Assembly: GCA_958369755.1 (NCBI GenBank)
Contig: CATXJC010000008.1
Span: forward strand, 1 to 50,344
Direction: 5' to 3'
DNA: 50,344 nucleotides
Origin: an uncultured Prevotella sp.
GTDB taxonomy: Bacteria > Bacteroidota > Bacteroidia > Bacteroidales > Bacteroidaceae
Positions 15,832 to 24,219 of this stretch are shown here, in pieces. Numbering within the stretch: position 1 is the stretch's first letter; the number at the start of each line of letters is the position of its first letter. A program made the position numbers and the translations under genes. The notes under the pieces were generated by a model, which did not search any database, was not told where the DNA came from, and saw only the letters and a list, made by a program, of their open reading frames with translations.

Positions 15832-17556
15832 ATGATAGAAGCCAAAAGAGTACCTTATGGAGTCACTGATTTCCTGAGAGTTATCAGAGAAAATCAGTAT
15901 TACGTAGATAAGACTATGTATATTCCGTTGTTGGAGGCTCAACCCGACTATCTGATATTCATTCGCCCTCGCCGCTTCGGCAAGAGCCTGTTTCTCAGTA
16001 TGCTCGAAGCTTACTATGATTGCAAGCTAAAAGACCAGTTCCAGGAAATCTTCGGAGGTCTCTGGATAGGCAGGCAGCCTACCCCTCTACAGGGAAAGTA
16101 TCAAGTACTGACACTCGATTTCTCGCAGGTAGGAGGAAACATCGACAACCTGGAGGAGCGCTTCAATTCATATTGCAATATCTGCTTTGACGCTTTCATC
16201 AACAGATATGCACAATTCTATGATGATGCAACCAGAAAGGCCGTTCTTGCAGAGAATGTAGCATCCAATAAGCTTGCTACTATCCAAAAATACGCAAAAG
16301 AACAGAATTATCAGCTGTATCTCATCATTGACGAATACGACAACTTCACCAATACCGTGCTCAATGAGCAAGGCGAAGAAGTGTATCATGCGATGACACA
16401 TGCCAGCGGTTTCTACCGCGACTACTTCAAGAAGTTCAAGGGTTCATTCGCCAAGATATTCATGATGGGTGTAAGTCCTGTAACACTAGACGATGTTACC
16501 AGCGGCTTCAACATCGGCTGGCATATATCAACCAAACCTGAGTTTGACAAGATGCTGGGCTTCAGCACAGAAGATGTGCGAGCCATGTTTACCCGTTATC
16601 GTGATGCGGGACAGATACCGGCAGATAGCGATATCGAGGCAATGATAGAAGAGATTAAGCCGTGGTATGACAACTATTGCTTCTCAGAGACATGCTTAAA
16701 CAGCAAGGTCAGGGTTTTCAATTGCGATATGGTGTTATATTATCTCCGTAATTACATGGACGATGGTAAAGCCCCAAAACAGATGATAGACCCAAACACG
16801 AAGACCGACTACAACAAGATGAAGCGACTGCTCCAGCTCGACAAGCTAGACGGCAACCGCAAGGGCATCATCCGTAGGATTACGGAGGAAGGCAGCATCG
16901 TATCGAATCTTTACGAAACCTTCCCTGCCAGTGAAATCGTGAAGCCGGAATACTTCCCAAGCCTGCTGTTCTATTACGGCATGCTTACCATCAAGGATAC
17001 TTTCGGCGACCAGTTGCTCTTGGGAATCCCGAACAATAACGTCCGCCGTCAATATTATGGCTATCTGCAGGAGCAATATCAGGAAATCAACCATATCAAC
17101 CTGAATGAGTTTGGTTATATGCTCACCTGCATGGCGTTTTATGGAAAATGGGAAGAAGTCTTGGGCTTTATGTCGAAGGCTTACGCCGAAGTGGCATCAG
17201 TAAGAGATGGCATCGAAGCCGAGCGCAACCTGCAAGGTTTCTTTATGGCATATCTCTACCTGAGCAGCTATTACATTACGGCTCCCGAGCTTGAGTTGAA
17301 TCACGGCTATTGTGATTTCTTCCTCTTACCCGACCTGACCCACTATCCTACCAAACATAGCTACATCATCGAACTGAAGATGTTGCCAGCCAAGGATTTC
17401 GAGACAAAAGCCGAGGCACAATGGCAGGAAGCAGTAGAACAGATCAATCGCTATGCCGCAGCACCAAGAATAGAAGTCTTGCGCCAAGGCACGACATTGC
17501 ATAAAATCATCATCCAGTTTGCCGGATGGGAAATGAAACGAATGGAAGAAGTATAA
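15832..17556 (+). CDS. DUF1703-type AAA-like ATPase with PD-(D/E)XK nuclease fold
   Basis: The ATG at 15832 follows a GAAAGGG ribosome site and gives 574 aa. The N-terminus starts VPYGVTDF and YYVDKT, followed by the degenerate P-loop RPRRFGKS, which lacks the first Gly, and a Walker B-like LIIDEYDNF. The middle part is helical. The C-terminus carries a PD-(D/E)XK core (CDFFLLPD and IIELK). This family is greatly expanded in gut Bacteroidota and its function is not known. It sits between LPS genes, 50 bases after the acyltransferase, and looks like an insertion into the cluster. A paralogue lies at 33571-35328. Confidence 0.75.
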   Translation: MIEAKRVPYGVTDFLRVIRENQYYVDKTMYIPLLEAQPDYLIFIRPRRFGKSLFLSMLEAYYDCKLKDQFQEIFGGLWIGRQPTPLQGKYQVLTLDFSQVGGNIDNLEERFNSYCNICFDAFINRYAQFYDDATRKAVLAENVASNKLATIQKYAKEQNYQLYLIIDEYDNFTNTVLNEQGEEVYHAMTHASGFYRDYFKKFKGSFAKIFMMGVSPVTLDDVTSGFNIGWHISTKPEFDKMLGFSTEDVRAMFTRYRDAGQIPADSDIEAMIEEIKPWYDNYCFSETCLNSKVRVFNCDMVLYYLRNYMDDGKAPKQMIDPNTKTDYNKMKRLLQLDKLDGNRKGIIRRITEEGSIVSNLYETFPASEIVKPEYFPSLLFYYGMLTIKDTFGDQLLLGIPNNNVRRQYYGYLQEQYQEINHINLNEFGYMLTCMAFYGKWEEVLGFMSKAYAEVASVRDGIEAERNLQGFFMAYLYLSSYYITAPELELNHGYCDFFLLPDLTHYPTKHSYIIELKMLPAKDFETKAEAQWQEAVEQINRYAAAPRIEVLRQGTTLHKIIIQFAGWEMKRMEEV

Positions 17557-17582
17557 ACTTGCACATCTAATCAATAGGCTAT

Positions 17583-18614
17583 ATGAAGGAAAGAAGATTA
17601 TGTTATATCAGCCGCACTTATTACAATCAGACAAGTGCTGGCAACAAGGCAAAGACAGATTACGAAAAGGTGCTGCACTCGATGGGGGCAGCAAGCATCG
17701 GCTTGCCTTGCAAAATCGACAACAATAAATTCCTGGCCTTCTTCTATAACCTGGCGAGTACCCTCATCGCCTGCTCTCGCATACAGAAAGGAGATGTCAT
17801 CGTACTGCAATATCCTGTAAAGAAATATTTTTCCTTCATCTGCAAGATGGCACACCTCAAAGGAGCCAAGACCATTTCCCTGATTCATGATTTGGGCAGT
17901 TTCCGACGAAAGAAACTAACCGTAGCCCAGGAATTGAAACGCCTGAGCCACACCGACTATATCATCGCCACCAACCAGGCGATGAAACTGTGGCTTGAGC
18001 AACAAGGCTTGGAAAAGCCTATCGGAGCCCTGGGATTCCATGATTATCTGTCGCCATCCGTTGCAGCAGACAAGAAGCACCAGCCCAACAAGGTATGGAA
18101 TATCGTATATGCTGGCTCACTCAACCTGCGCAAAAACGCCTTTATCCTGAAGATGCAGGAACTGGATTACCAGTTTAAGTTTCATCTTTATGGAAACATG
18201 GAAGATTATGATGCCGTGGCAAAAGACAAGAACATCGTATGGCACGGCTTTATGAATGCCGACGATTTCATCAAGCAAGTGCATGGAAACTTCGGTTTGG
18301 TATGGGATGGAGATTCCCTGGAAGAATGCCATGGCGACTTCGGAAGCTATCTGAAATACAACACCCCGCACAAGGCATCCTTCTACCTGCGTGCCGGATT
18401 ACCTATCATCGTATGGAAAGAATCTGCCATTGCTCCGCTTGTAGAAGAGAGGGGAGTGGGATTTGCCATCAACTCCCTGAAAGAACTTCCAGGGCGCCTA
18501 GCCGGCATTTCGGAAGAAGAATATGCCGGTATGCTTGCCCAAACAAAGCAGATGGCGATAGCTATTAACAATGGCGAGAATCTGAAAAACGCTATTCAGG
18601 AATGTTCGCTTTAG
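17583..18614 (+). CDS. Glycosyltransferase, WbbI-like galactofuranosyltransferase
   Basis: A 343-aa GT-B glycosyltransferase without signal peptide. The C-terminal half has the pattern of beta-1,6-galactofuranosyltransferases of the WbbI type: DGDSLEECHGDFGSYLKYN, PHKASFYLRAGLPIIVWKES, then LVEERGVGFAI. The N-terminal half supplies the acceptor side, with GDVIVLQYP and ISLIHDL. It would add a sugar, possibly galactofuranose, to LPS core or O-antigen at the cytosolic face. It precedes another glycosyltransferase by 43 bases. The family is reasonably clear, the sugar is inferred. Confidence 0.75.
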   Translation: MKERRLCYISRTYYNQTSAGNKAKTDYEKVLHSMGAASIGLPCKIDNNKFLAFFYNLASTLIACSRIQKGDVIVLQYPVKKYFSFICKMAHLKGAKTISLIHDLGSFRRKKLTVAQELKRLSHTDYIIATNQAMKLWLEQQGLEKPIGALGFHDYLSPSVAADKKHQPNKVWNIVYAGSLNLRKNAFILKMQELDYQFKFHLYGNMEDYDAVAKDKNIVWHGFMNADDFIKQVHGNFGLVWDGDSLEECHGDFGSYLKYNTPHKASFYLRAGLPIIVWKESAIAPLVEERGVGFAINSLKELPGRLAGISEEEYAGMLAQTKQMAIAINNGENLKNAIQECSL

Positions 18615-18657
18615 AAATCCTCAACAGTAAGTTTTTAACATAAAAAGTCGATGAACA

Positions 18658-19713
18658 ATGAAGAATATATTAATAGACTTTACACGATTAGCGGAAAAGT
18701 GCGGCTTTGGTGAAATCGCAGACAACTACAGCCAGCAGCTCATCAGCATTTCCGACATACAGGATATGCACTTCATCTTCCTGGTAAAGGAGAAGCATAA
18801 AGGATTTGCCGGAAACAACGTGGATTATGTATCAGTGGAACATCTGGCACATGATTTAAGGAAGCTCAACAAGAAAATTGATTTGTGGCATTCCACAGAC
18901 CAATTGTTCATCAAGCGCAAACACAAAAAGGGGATGAAGAACATCCTGACTATCCATGACCTCAACTTCCTGCACGAGAAGAAAGGTATCCATCGCCTGA
19001 AAACCCTCTGGAAGATGAAATGGCATATCAGACGTTCTGACTATATCACCGTCATCTCTGAATATGTAAAAGATGACCTGCTGAACCATATCGATATAGG
19101 CAACAAACCATTGGATGTGATTTATAATGGCATCAAAGATACGGATCTGGAGCTGCAGAAGAAGCCGGAATACATCAAAGACGACAAGAAGTTCTTCTTT
19201 ACCATCGGTCAGACCAGAGCCAAGAAGAATTTCAAGACTCTGATTCCGATGATGAAGTTCCTTCCGGAATATAAACTCTATATCTGCGGAAAGCCTTATA
19301 GCAAGCACTATTACGAACTGCAGAGAATCAAGGAAGAATGGGGTACGGAGAATGTAATCTTTACAGGAGAAATCAGCAATGCCGAGAAAAACTGGATGTA
19401 TGCCCACTGTGAAGCCTTCCTCTTCCCTAGCCTTTTAGAGGGATTCGGACTCCCGGTACTGGAAGCCATGAGATTCAACGCCAAGGTCTTCTCTTCCAGA
19501 TTCACCAGTCTGCCAGAGGTATGTAAGAACCATGCCACCTATTTCGACTCCTATGTTCCGGAAGAGATGGCGGCTACCGTAAAGGCTGGTATCGCCCAAT
19601 GGAGCAAAGACTCGGAAGAGGCAAAAGCTGCCAGGGAATATTCGCTAGGCTATACTTACAGCAAATATACCCAAACCTACATCAACCTGTATAAGAAGAT
19701 GTTAGGCATATAA
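18658..19713 (+). CDS. Glycosyltransferase family 4 protein
   Basis: A 351-aa retaining GT-B enzyme. The C-terminal nucleotide-sugar domain has FTIGQTRAKKNFKTLI and the E-x7-E signature FPSLLEGFGLPVLEAM near residues 259-274, followed by SLPEVC. The N-terminus begins MKNILIDFTRLA and lacks a signal peptide. It probably acts on LPS core after the neighbouring GT upstream; donor and acceptor cannot be told. A long shared hairpin follows. Confidence 0.82.
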   Translation: MKNILIDFTRLAEKCGFGEIADNYSQQLISISDIQDMHFIFLVKEKHKGFAGNNVDYVSVEHLAHDLRKLNKKIDLWHSTDQLFIKRKHKKGMKNILTIHDLNFLHEKKGIHRLKTLWKMKWHIRRSDYITVISEYVKDDLLNHIDIGNKPLDVIYNGIKDTDLELQKKPEYIKDDKKFFFTIGQTRAKKNFKTLIPMMKFLPEYKLYICGKPYSKHYYELQRIKEEWGTENVIFTGEISNAEKNWMYAHCEAFLFPSLLEGFGLPVLEAMRFNAKVFSSRFTSLPEVCKNHATYFDSYVPEEMAATVKAGIAQWSKDSEEAKAAREYSLGYTYSKYTQTYINLYKKMLGI

Positions 19714-19737
19714 GATATATGATATGACATATAAGAT

Positions 19738-19800
19738 ATGGCATGTACTGAGATATGCCCTTCTCACTTTTTGAAAAGGGCATATCTTACTACATGCCAT
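19738..19800. terminator. Long hairpin at the convergent end of two GT genes
   Basis: ATGGCATGTA (19738-19747) pairs with TACATGCCAT (19791-19800), and AGATATGCCCTT (19751-19762) with AAGGGCATATCT (19776-19787), around a 12-base loop. The last codons and stop of the minus-strand GT gene (stop 19764-19766) lie inside the hairpin. Confidence 0.75.
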
Positions 19801-20465
19801 AAATGCTTGATCTTAATCTCGATGAATCGTCCCAGTTTTCTCTTTCGCCAACTACCCGCAACGCGATGCACTCCTATCGTCTCGCTATCCACCGGATAAT
19901 GATTGTTGGGAGCAACAAGATGCGTAGGATAAACCGTCAAGCCAGGCATCACCTGCTTTTCGTCCTTCATCTGCCATCCGAAAGACTTCGCCACAGCCGA
20001 CATCGTATAAGGTGAAATCGTATCATTGAAAGAGCCATCCGGATTCTTGAAATGGCGGTTCTGATAATATTCAAACATCTTCTGGCAGAACGCATTGCCC
20101 GCAGTACCCATAAAGAAGGCTGCCTGCAAGCCAAACTCCTCTTTATCCTTCTCGTTGAAAGTGGCAAAGCCATCCTCTGGAAGAATCTCATCAAAACGAC
20201 GATGCAGATAGATATCGCTATCCATATAAATACCACCTTCTTTGTAAACGGCATAGAATCGCACAACATCGGCAGCGAAAGCCCACTTTCGGGCCTCCAG
20301 GGCCTCATCGATAAAGGCACAGCCAATAGACTTTGCCGCAGCATAATCCCAAACTTTAACTACATAGTCGGGCATCAGGCACTTCCATGTATCCAAACAA
20401 ACCTTTATCTCTACAGGATAAGGGTCATTGCTAAACCAGCAAAGGTGAATGAGTTTTGGTGTCAT
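19764..20465 (-). CDS. Glycosyltransferase family 32 (Och1-like)
   Basis: Start chosen at 20465 (MTPKLIHLCWF), giving 233 aa. The TTG 24 bases upstream lies in the promoter and is rejected. The opening PKLIHLCWF, the middle FAADVVRFYAVYKEGGIYMDSDIYL with its DxD motif, and the later block with FMGTAGNAF are those of GT32 sugar transferases, which in bacteria make capsule or LPS side chains. The promoter is well formed: TTTG (20517-20514), 19 bases, TACCTTTG (20494-20487). The gene is on the opposite strand to its GT neighbours and ends within a shared hairpin. Confidence 0.82.
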   Translation of the reverse strand: MTPKLIHLCWFSNDPYPVEIKVCLDTWKCLMPDYVVKVWDYAAAKSIGCAFIDEALEARKWAFAADVVRFYAVYKEGGIYMDSDIYLHRRFDEILPEDGFATFNEKDKEEFGLQAAFFMGTAGNAFCQKMFEYYQNRHFKNPDGSFNDTISPYTMSAVAKSFGWQMKDEKQVMPGLTVYPTHLVAPNNHYPVDSETIGVHRVAGSWRKRKLGRFIEIKIKHLWHVVRYALFKK

Positions 20466-20486
20466 CTCTATTATTCTCTTTTTCTG

Positions 20487-20517
20487 CAAAGGTACGAAAA
20501 ACTATCCAAAGAGCAAA
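20487..20517 (-). promoter_or_regulatory. Promoter of the GT32 gene
   Basis: Minus strand TTTG (20517-20514), 19-base spacer, TACCTTTG (20494-20487). Confidence 0.7.
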
Positions 20518-20532
20518 AAAAATCCCGGAATA

Positions 20533-20564
20533 TTTGCCATACTCAATTATGTTTAGTACCTTTG
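20533..20564 (+). promoter_or_regulatory. Promoter of the DUF6056 gene
   Basis: TTTG (20533-20536), 20-base spacer, TACCTTTG (20557-20564). The leader to the ATG at 20711 is about 140 bases, and carries a palindrome. Confidence 0.7.
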
Positions 20565-20599
20565 CACCTATACACAATATAAGCTTTAACATTTATTGT

Positions 20600-20619
20600 T
20601 TATCTTGCATGCAAGATAA
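20600..20619. promoter_or_regulatory. 20-bp perfect palindrome in the leader
   Basis: TTATCTTGCATGCAAGATAA at 20600-20619 lies about 30 bases after the predicted transcription start. It could be an operator or an RNA hairpin. It also contains the ATG of a 14-codon frame (20609-20653), which has no other support. Confidence 0.5.
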
Positions 20620-20710
20620 TGGCAACAAGGATGTTATAATATATAGAAAGTAAGAAGTAAAGAAAGAACAAAAAGTCAAAAGAAAGTAATATAAAAGGAT
20701 AAAAGCAGTT

Positions 20711-22276
20711 ATGAATAAGAAGCAATTGAAAATTGTAACAGGAGTAGCTATTGCAGTTCTAATCGTATCCATCATTCCCATGTTATGGATAAGCCAGTAT
20801 CTTCATCCATTTGCGGATGATTATGTCTTTGGTGCAGAAGTATATAAGATTTGGAATGAGACCCATTCATTTCCGGCTTGCGTTCAGACAGCCTGGAATG
20901 TAGCAATGACGATGTATCATACATGGCAGGGCACCTATTCCGCCTGCTTTCTCATGGCTCTACAACCAGGAGTATTCGGCCAATATTGGCTTGGAACATT
21001 CATCTTGATTTCCAGTTTGGTGACCTCCACTTACACCTTATTATATATGGTTATGCGAAAATTACTCCATTCGTCCAGATTGGAATATCTCTTCGTATCT
21101 ACCCTCTTCGTTCTGATGACCATCCAGTTTACATGGTCATACTACGATGCATTCTATTGGTATAACGGGGCGATGTACTACACTTTATTCTATAGCATGT
21201 CTCTGTTTTTAGCATCTCTGCTCATAGGATATCAATTAAGTAGTTCCAAGTTCAAGAAAGCCCTTATCGGAGGGGCTTCCATCGTTCTATCCATCATCAT
21301 TGCCGGCGGAAACTTCGTGTCAGGACTTGGCATGGGAGCGATTCTGTTTGCAGCCATTCTCATCATGAAGATGGAACAAAGAAGATGGCCACGTTTATAT
21401 ATTACTATTCTCACCATCTATGGCATCGCCTTCCTTTTCAGCGTGTTGGCTCCTGGTAATGCGTTCAGACAAGTTACCATAGAAAGCAAGCCAAATGTTG
21501 TCGTTGCATTCTTCATGGCAATAGGAAAGAGCTTCGAGTTCTTATCAGAATCCATCAATATCGCTCAAATTCTGATGTTGATGCTTCTTAGCCCTACCCT
21601 TGTCAAGGCGGCAAGTAGCTCGAGATTCAAGTTCTCTCACCCTTGGCTATGCATCCTGATTACCGTTACGCTTTACAGTTCATTCTTCTTCGCCCACAGC
21701 TATGCCATGGGAACAAGAGGACCAGGCAGAGTACAGAACATCTATTCGTATATACACCTGTGGCTCATCTGCATCAATATTTATTATCTTTCTGGAGCTG
21801 TTCTGAGAAAGGCTGAGGCAAAAGCGCCATTAAGCTCTGCCATTATAGATTTCGTAACGGTATCTAAGAAGAAATATGCCAACTCGCTGCAGTATGCGCC
21901 ATATTGTGCCATTGTCATCTTGATATTATCCGTAAGTCTCAAGGAAAGGACAACCAACAGAACCGTTTCACTTATGCTGAAAGGAACTGCCGTGAAATTT
22001 GACAAGGAAATGAACGAGCGTGAACTGGCACTGAAGACGAATACCCAAAGTGCCATAACATTGAAGCCTCTTACGGTAAAAATGCCTTCGGATGCATTCA
22101 ATGACATCATGATTTATCCAGGATATTGGATCAATCAGGGAATGGCCCGATACTACGGCAAAGATAAGATTGTTGCCTCACCTGCCGCAAACATGCAGGA
22201 ATCTCCAACCATGCTTCTTGCACGTTGCAAAAGAGACGTAGGACCAGGTAATTTGAAATTTGTATATATAAAATAA
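20711..22276 (+). CDS. DUF6056-like polytopic membrane protein
   Basis: A 521-aa protein with roughly ten to twelve membrane helices and a C-terminal soluble part (~420-521). The FADDY motif at residues ~35-39, just after the first helix, is the mark of the DUF6056 group and resembles the first extracytoplasmic loop acids of GT-C glycosyltransferases. It may use a polyprenyl-phosphate sugar to decorate a glycan at the outer face of the inner membrane; that is inference. Its own promoter and a 140-base leader with a 20-bp palindrome suggest separate regulation from the GT genes. Confidence 0.65.
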   Translation: MNKKQLKIVTGVAIAVLIVSIIPMLWISQYLHPFADDYVFGAEVYKIWNETHSFPACVQTAWNVAMTMYHTWQGTYSACFLMALQPGVFGQYWLGTFILISSLVTSTYTLLYMVMRKLLHSSRLEYLFVSTLFVLMTIQFTWSYYDAFYWYNGAMYYTLFYSMSLFLASLLIGYQLSSSKFKKALIGGASIVLSIIIAGGNFVSGLGMGAILFAAILIMKMEQRRWPRLYITILTIYGIAFLFSVLAPGNAFRQVTIESKPNVVVAFFMAIGKSFEFLSESINIAQILMLMLLSPTLVKAASSSRFKFSHPWLCILITVTLYSSFFFAHSYAMGTRGPGRVQNIYSYIHLWLICINIYYLSGAVLRKAEAKAPLSSAIIDFVTVSKKKYANSLQYAPYCAIVILILSVSLKERTTNRTVSLMLKGTAVKFDKEMNERELALKTNTQSAITLKPLTVKMPSDAFNDIMIYPGYWINQGMARYYGKDKIVASPAANMQESPTMLLARCKRDVGPGNLKFVYIK

Positions 22277-22290
22277 TTGAACTTTCGCAT

Positions 22291-22336
22291 GTAAGCTCCA
22301 CACGCCCTGAAAGGGCAGAAGCTCCTAGCCCAGGGC
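22291..22336 (+). repeat. 46-bp interspersed repeat, copy A
   Basis: Identical over 46 bases to 45418-45463. It contains small stems (GCCCT-GAA-AGGGC, GCCCAGGGC) and begins GTAAGCTCCACACGCCC. It lies 14 bases after the stop of a plus-strand gene. Short outward frames over it translate to a shared peptide (ASALSGRVELTCES), which is a repeat artefact rather than a protein. Confidence 0.75.
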
Positions 22337-22423
22337 GTATGGAATTTACTTGCAAGAGTTTAGCTACTTATAGCTCAGGCTTAAACTTGAGAAGTTGCTT
22401 ATGGCTTAAACTTAATTCGTTTC

Positions 22424-23176
22424 CTATAACTCCAGCTTAAACTTGATAGGATGCTTCTTGCCATAGCGGGTCCAGAACTTGGCGCGTTCCTTCATCACAT
22501 AATCCACAGCCTCATCCACGTTGTAATCTCTTACCTTGGCATATTCAGAGACCAGGATTCGGATAAATTCCTTAGGTCCCCAGAACTTTCGGAGATTATA
22601 GAGTCCTTCCTTGACGCTGATTTCTCCAAACTTCATGCGATTGATATCCACGATGATGAAATGGAAGCCTTCATCATCCTGTTTCCACAATACGTTGCCT
22701 GGCGTAAAATCCTTATGCAGAATTTTCTTGTCGTGCATATCTGCGGCAAAACGTGCCAACGCCTTAGCCAGCTTTTCGTAAGTACCAGGGGCTGCATCAC
22801 CCACTTCGTAAAGGGTATGCAGGTTATCACACTGCAGGGTGATGAGATAGGTATATCCCAGGAGTCCGATGGCATTACGCTCTTCGATGAGCGCAATAGG
22901 CGCAGGGGTTCCGATACCTTTCTTCTCCAATATCATCGGATATTCAAAGGCACGCTCCCCCTTAGGCTTTCTGATGCCTAGGGAATAAACCAGACTGTTA
23001 GGTCCCTTTGGCACATGATAGCGCTTTACATTAATAATGGTTCCATCAGGAGCCTCCATCACCTTAATGAGATTGCGACCCGTGTAAATCACATGTCCTT
23101 CCTTCTCGAACACATCCGGGATGCGTTCGATGAAACTTCTCATCTCTTCGTATTTTGGGTTTATCTTTATCTTCAT
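22424..23176 (-). CDS. LPS core heptose/Kdo kinase-like protein (WaaP/InaA family)
   Basis: A 250-aa kinase-fold protein: ATP Lys51 in INVKRYH, catalytic loop HKDFTPGNVLW (154-164) with Asp156 and Asn161, and metal Asp177 in IIVDIN. This is the lipopolysaccharide kinase clan (WaaP, KdkA, InaA). It would phosphorylate an inner-core sugar of LPS on the cytosolic side. It lies among glycosyltransferases and before the LtaS- and ArnT-like genes, consistent with that role. The 3' end is echoed downstream: the sequence GCTTAAACTT of its last codons recurs at about 22380 and 22406. Confidence 0.78.
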   Translation of the reverse strand: MKIKINPKYEEMRSFIERIPDVFEKEGHVIYTGRNLIKVMEAPDGTIINVKRYHVPKGPNSLVYSLGIRKPKGERAFEYPMILEKKGIGTPAPIALIEERNAIGLLGYTYLITLQCDNLHTLYEVGDAAPGTYEKLAKALARFAADMHDKKILHKDFTPGNVLWKQDDEGFHFIIVDINRMKFGEISVKEGLYNLRKFWGPKEFIRILVSEYAKVRDYNVDEAVDYVMKERAKFWTRYGKKHPIKFKLEL

Positions 23177-23231
23177 TTGTTTACTATACTTTTATATTTT
23201 TGCCTAGGACGCTTTGGAACTCCAGGGAACA

Positions 23232-23855
23232 TCATTTCCAAACTCTTCTCTTGAGCCACAACGCCAAAATGGGGTCACTCATTTCCAGATGCTTAGGAGC
23301 AGGAATCGTAATCAGATCTTTCACCATCAAGGATTTCTTCAGGCGGGTTACATTGGCGGCAGTACCCAGGCGATAAGTTTCCAATATTGCCGTCTGGGTG
23401 AAACCGGTATGTACTCCATTGGTGATGGCATGCAGGAAATTCATCTGATAGGCAGAAAGGTCTTCGGTCTGCTGAATAAACAAAGGCTCGCTGGCATCCA
23501 GCAACCGGTCTATTCCATATTTCAAGTCCTCTTCTGTTGCTACAGAATCATCCTGTACACGCAACCATACAAACCATGCCAACTGTTGTACATAAGAAGA
23601 ATACCTATCTGTTACCTGACAGATTTCACGAGCCAACTCTTCCGAGATATGCTTGCCGGTAGATTCGAATCGCTGACAGATATACTCCACCCAGTCTTTC
23701 TCGCTTATCTTGTTCAGATAGAAGAAATCTCCAAAGCGATAAAATGGGTAACTGGCATTCTGGAACATTTGTTCCATCATGTGTTTCTTGCTTCCATAAA
23801 GGCAGTAAGATACATGGCTCTGCAATTGCCATACGCTACGGAGCTTCTTTACTTT
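23232..23855 (-). pseudogene. Truncated copy of the neighbouring AAA ATPase
   Basis: The ~200 codons translate to a protein that aligns with the C-terminal half of the intact ATPase at 24220-25365: RSVWQLQSHVSYCLYGSKKHMM here against RSVWQGQHSTTYCLYGSKRHMM there, then YPFYRFG, and ending DPILALWLKRR. Homology begins at about 23855, just after an in-frame TGA. The P-loop and Walker B half is missing. The fragment is inverted with respect to the intact gene, and 66-bp repeats lie at the break. It is very unlikely to be an active ATPase, though a shorter frame from 23825 could still be translated. Confidence 0.75.
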
Positions 23856-23887
23856 TTCTCATAATTACTACCTTATTTTATACTATA

Positions 23888-24039
23888 CAGCTTTTCTTCT
23901 GCAAAGAAAATGCAAACGAGCGCAATGAAAGCTGGCTTTCAAATTGCCGAGTGCAGCTTTTCTTCTGCAAAGAAAATGCAAACGAGCGCAATGAAAGCTG
24001 GCTTTCAAATTGCCGAGTGCAGCTTTTCTTCTGCAAAGA
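23888..24039. repeat. 66-bp tandem repeat, 2.3 copies
   Basis: Units start at 23888, 23954 and 24020; the third stops after 20 bases. Each has CTGCAAAGA and the small palindrome GAAAGCTGGCTTTC. The 66-base period (22 codons) keeps a minus-strand frame open with repeated LQKKSCTRQF, which I take as spurious. On the minus strand the rightmost copy ends in TATCTTTG (24041-24034), a consensus -7 box, while the inner copies read TTTTCTTTG. Confidence 0.85.
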
Positions 24040-24149
24040 TAGTAAAAAAAAACAAATTAAACAAGGTTGTTTAAAACAATGTTGTTTAAAGCCATCTTTT
24101 TTTGTAGAAACAGCGATTCTTCGTCTGATAAAAACATAAAGTTTCATAA

Positions 24150-24169
24150 ATTATACCCTAGGGTATAAT
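24150..24169. promoter_or_regulatory. 20-bp perfect palindrome before the ATPase gene
   Basis: ATTATACCCTAGGGTATAAT at 24150-24169, with a further half-site GGGTATAAT at 24177-24185. The -7-like boxes TAATTTTG (24181-24188) and TAACTTTG (24189-24196) follow. A dimeric repressor site covering the promoter is the simplest reading. Confidence 0.6.
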
Positions 24170-24219
24170 ACCTTTGGGTATAATTTTGTAACTTTGCAGA
24201 GAATCAAGACTTTAAGTAT

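Noticed and set aside
20609..20653. 14-codon frame inside the DUF6056 leader
   Set aside because: Its ATG lies in a palindrome and there is no ribosome site; kept only as a note.
23878..24147. 89-codon minus frame with repeated LQKKSCTRQF
   Set aside because: Produced by the 66-bp repeat, whose length is a multiple of three; no ribosome site and no family.
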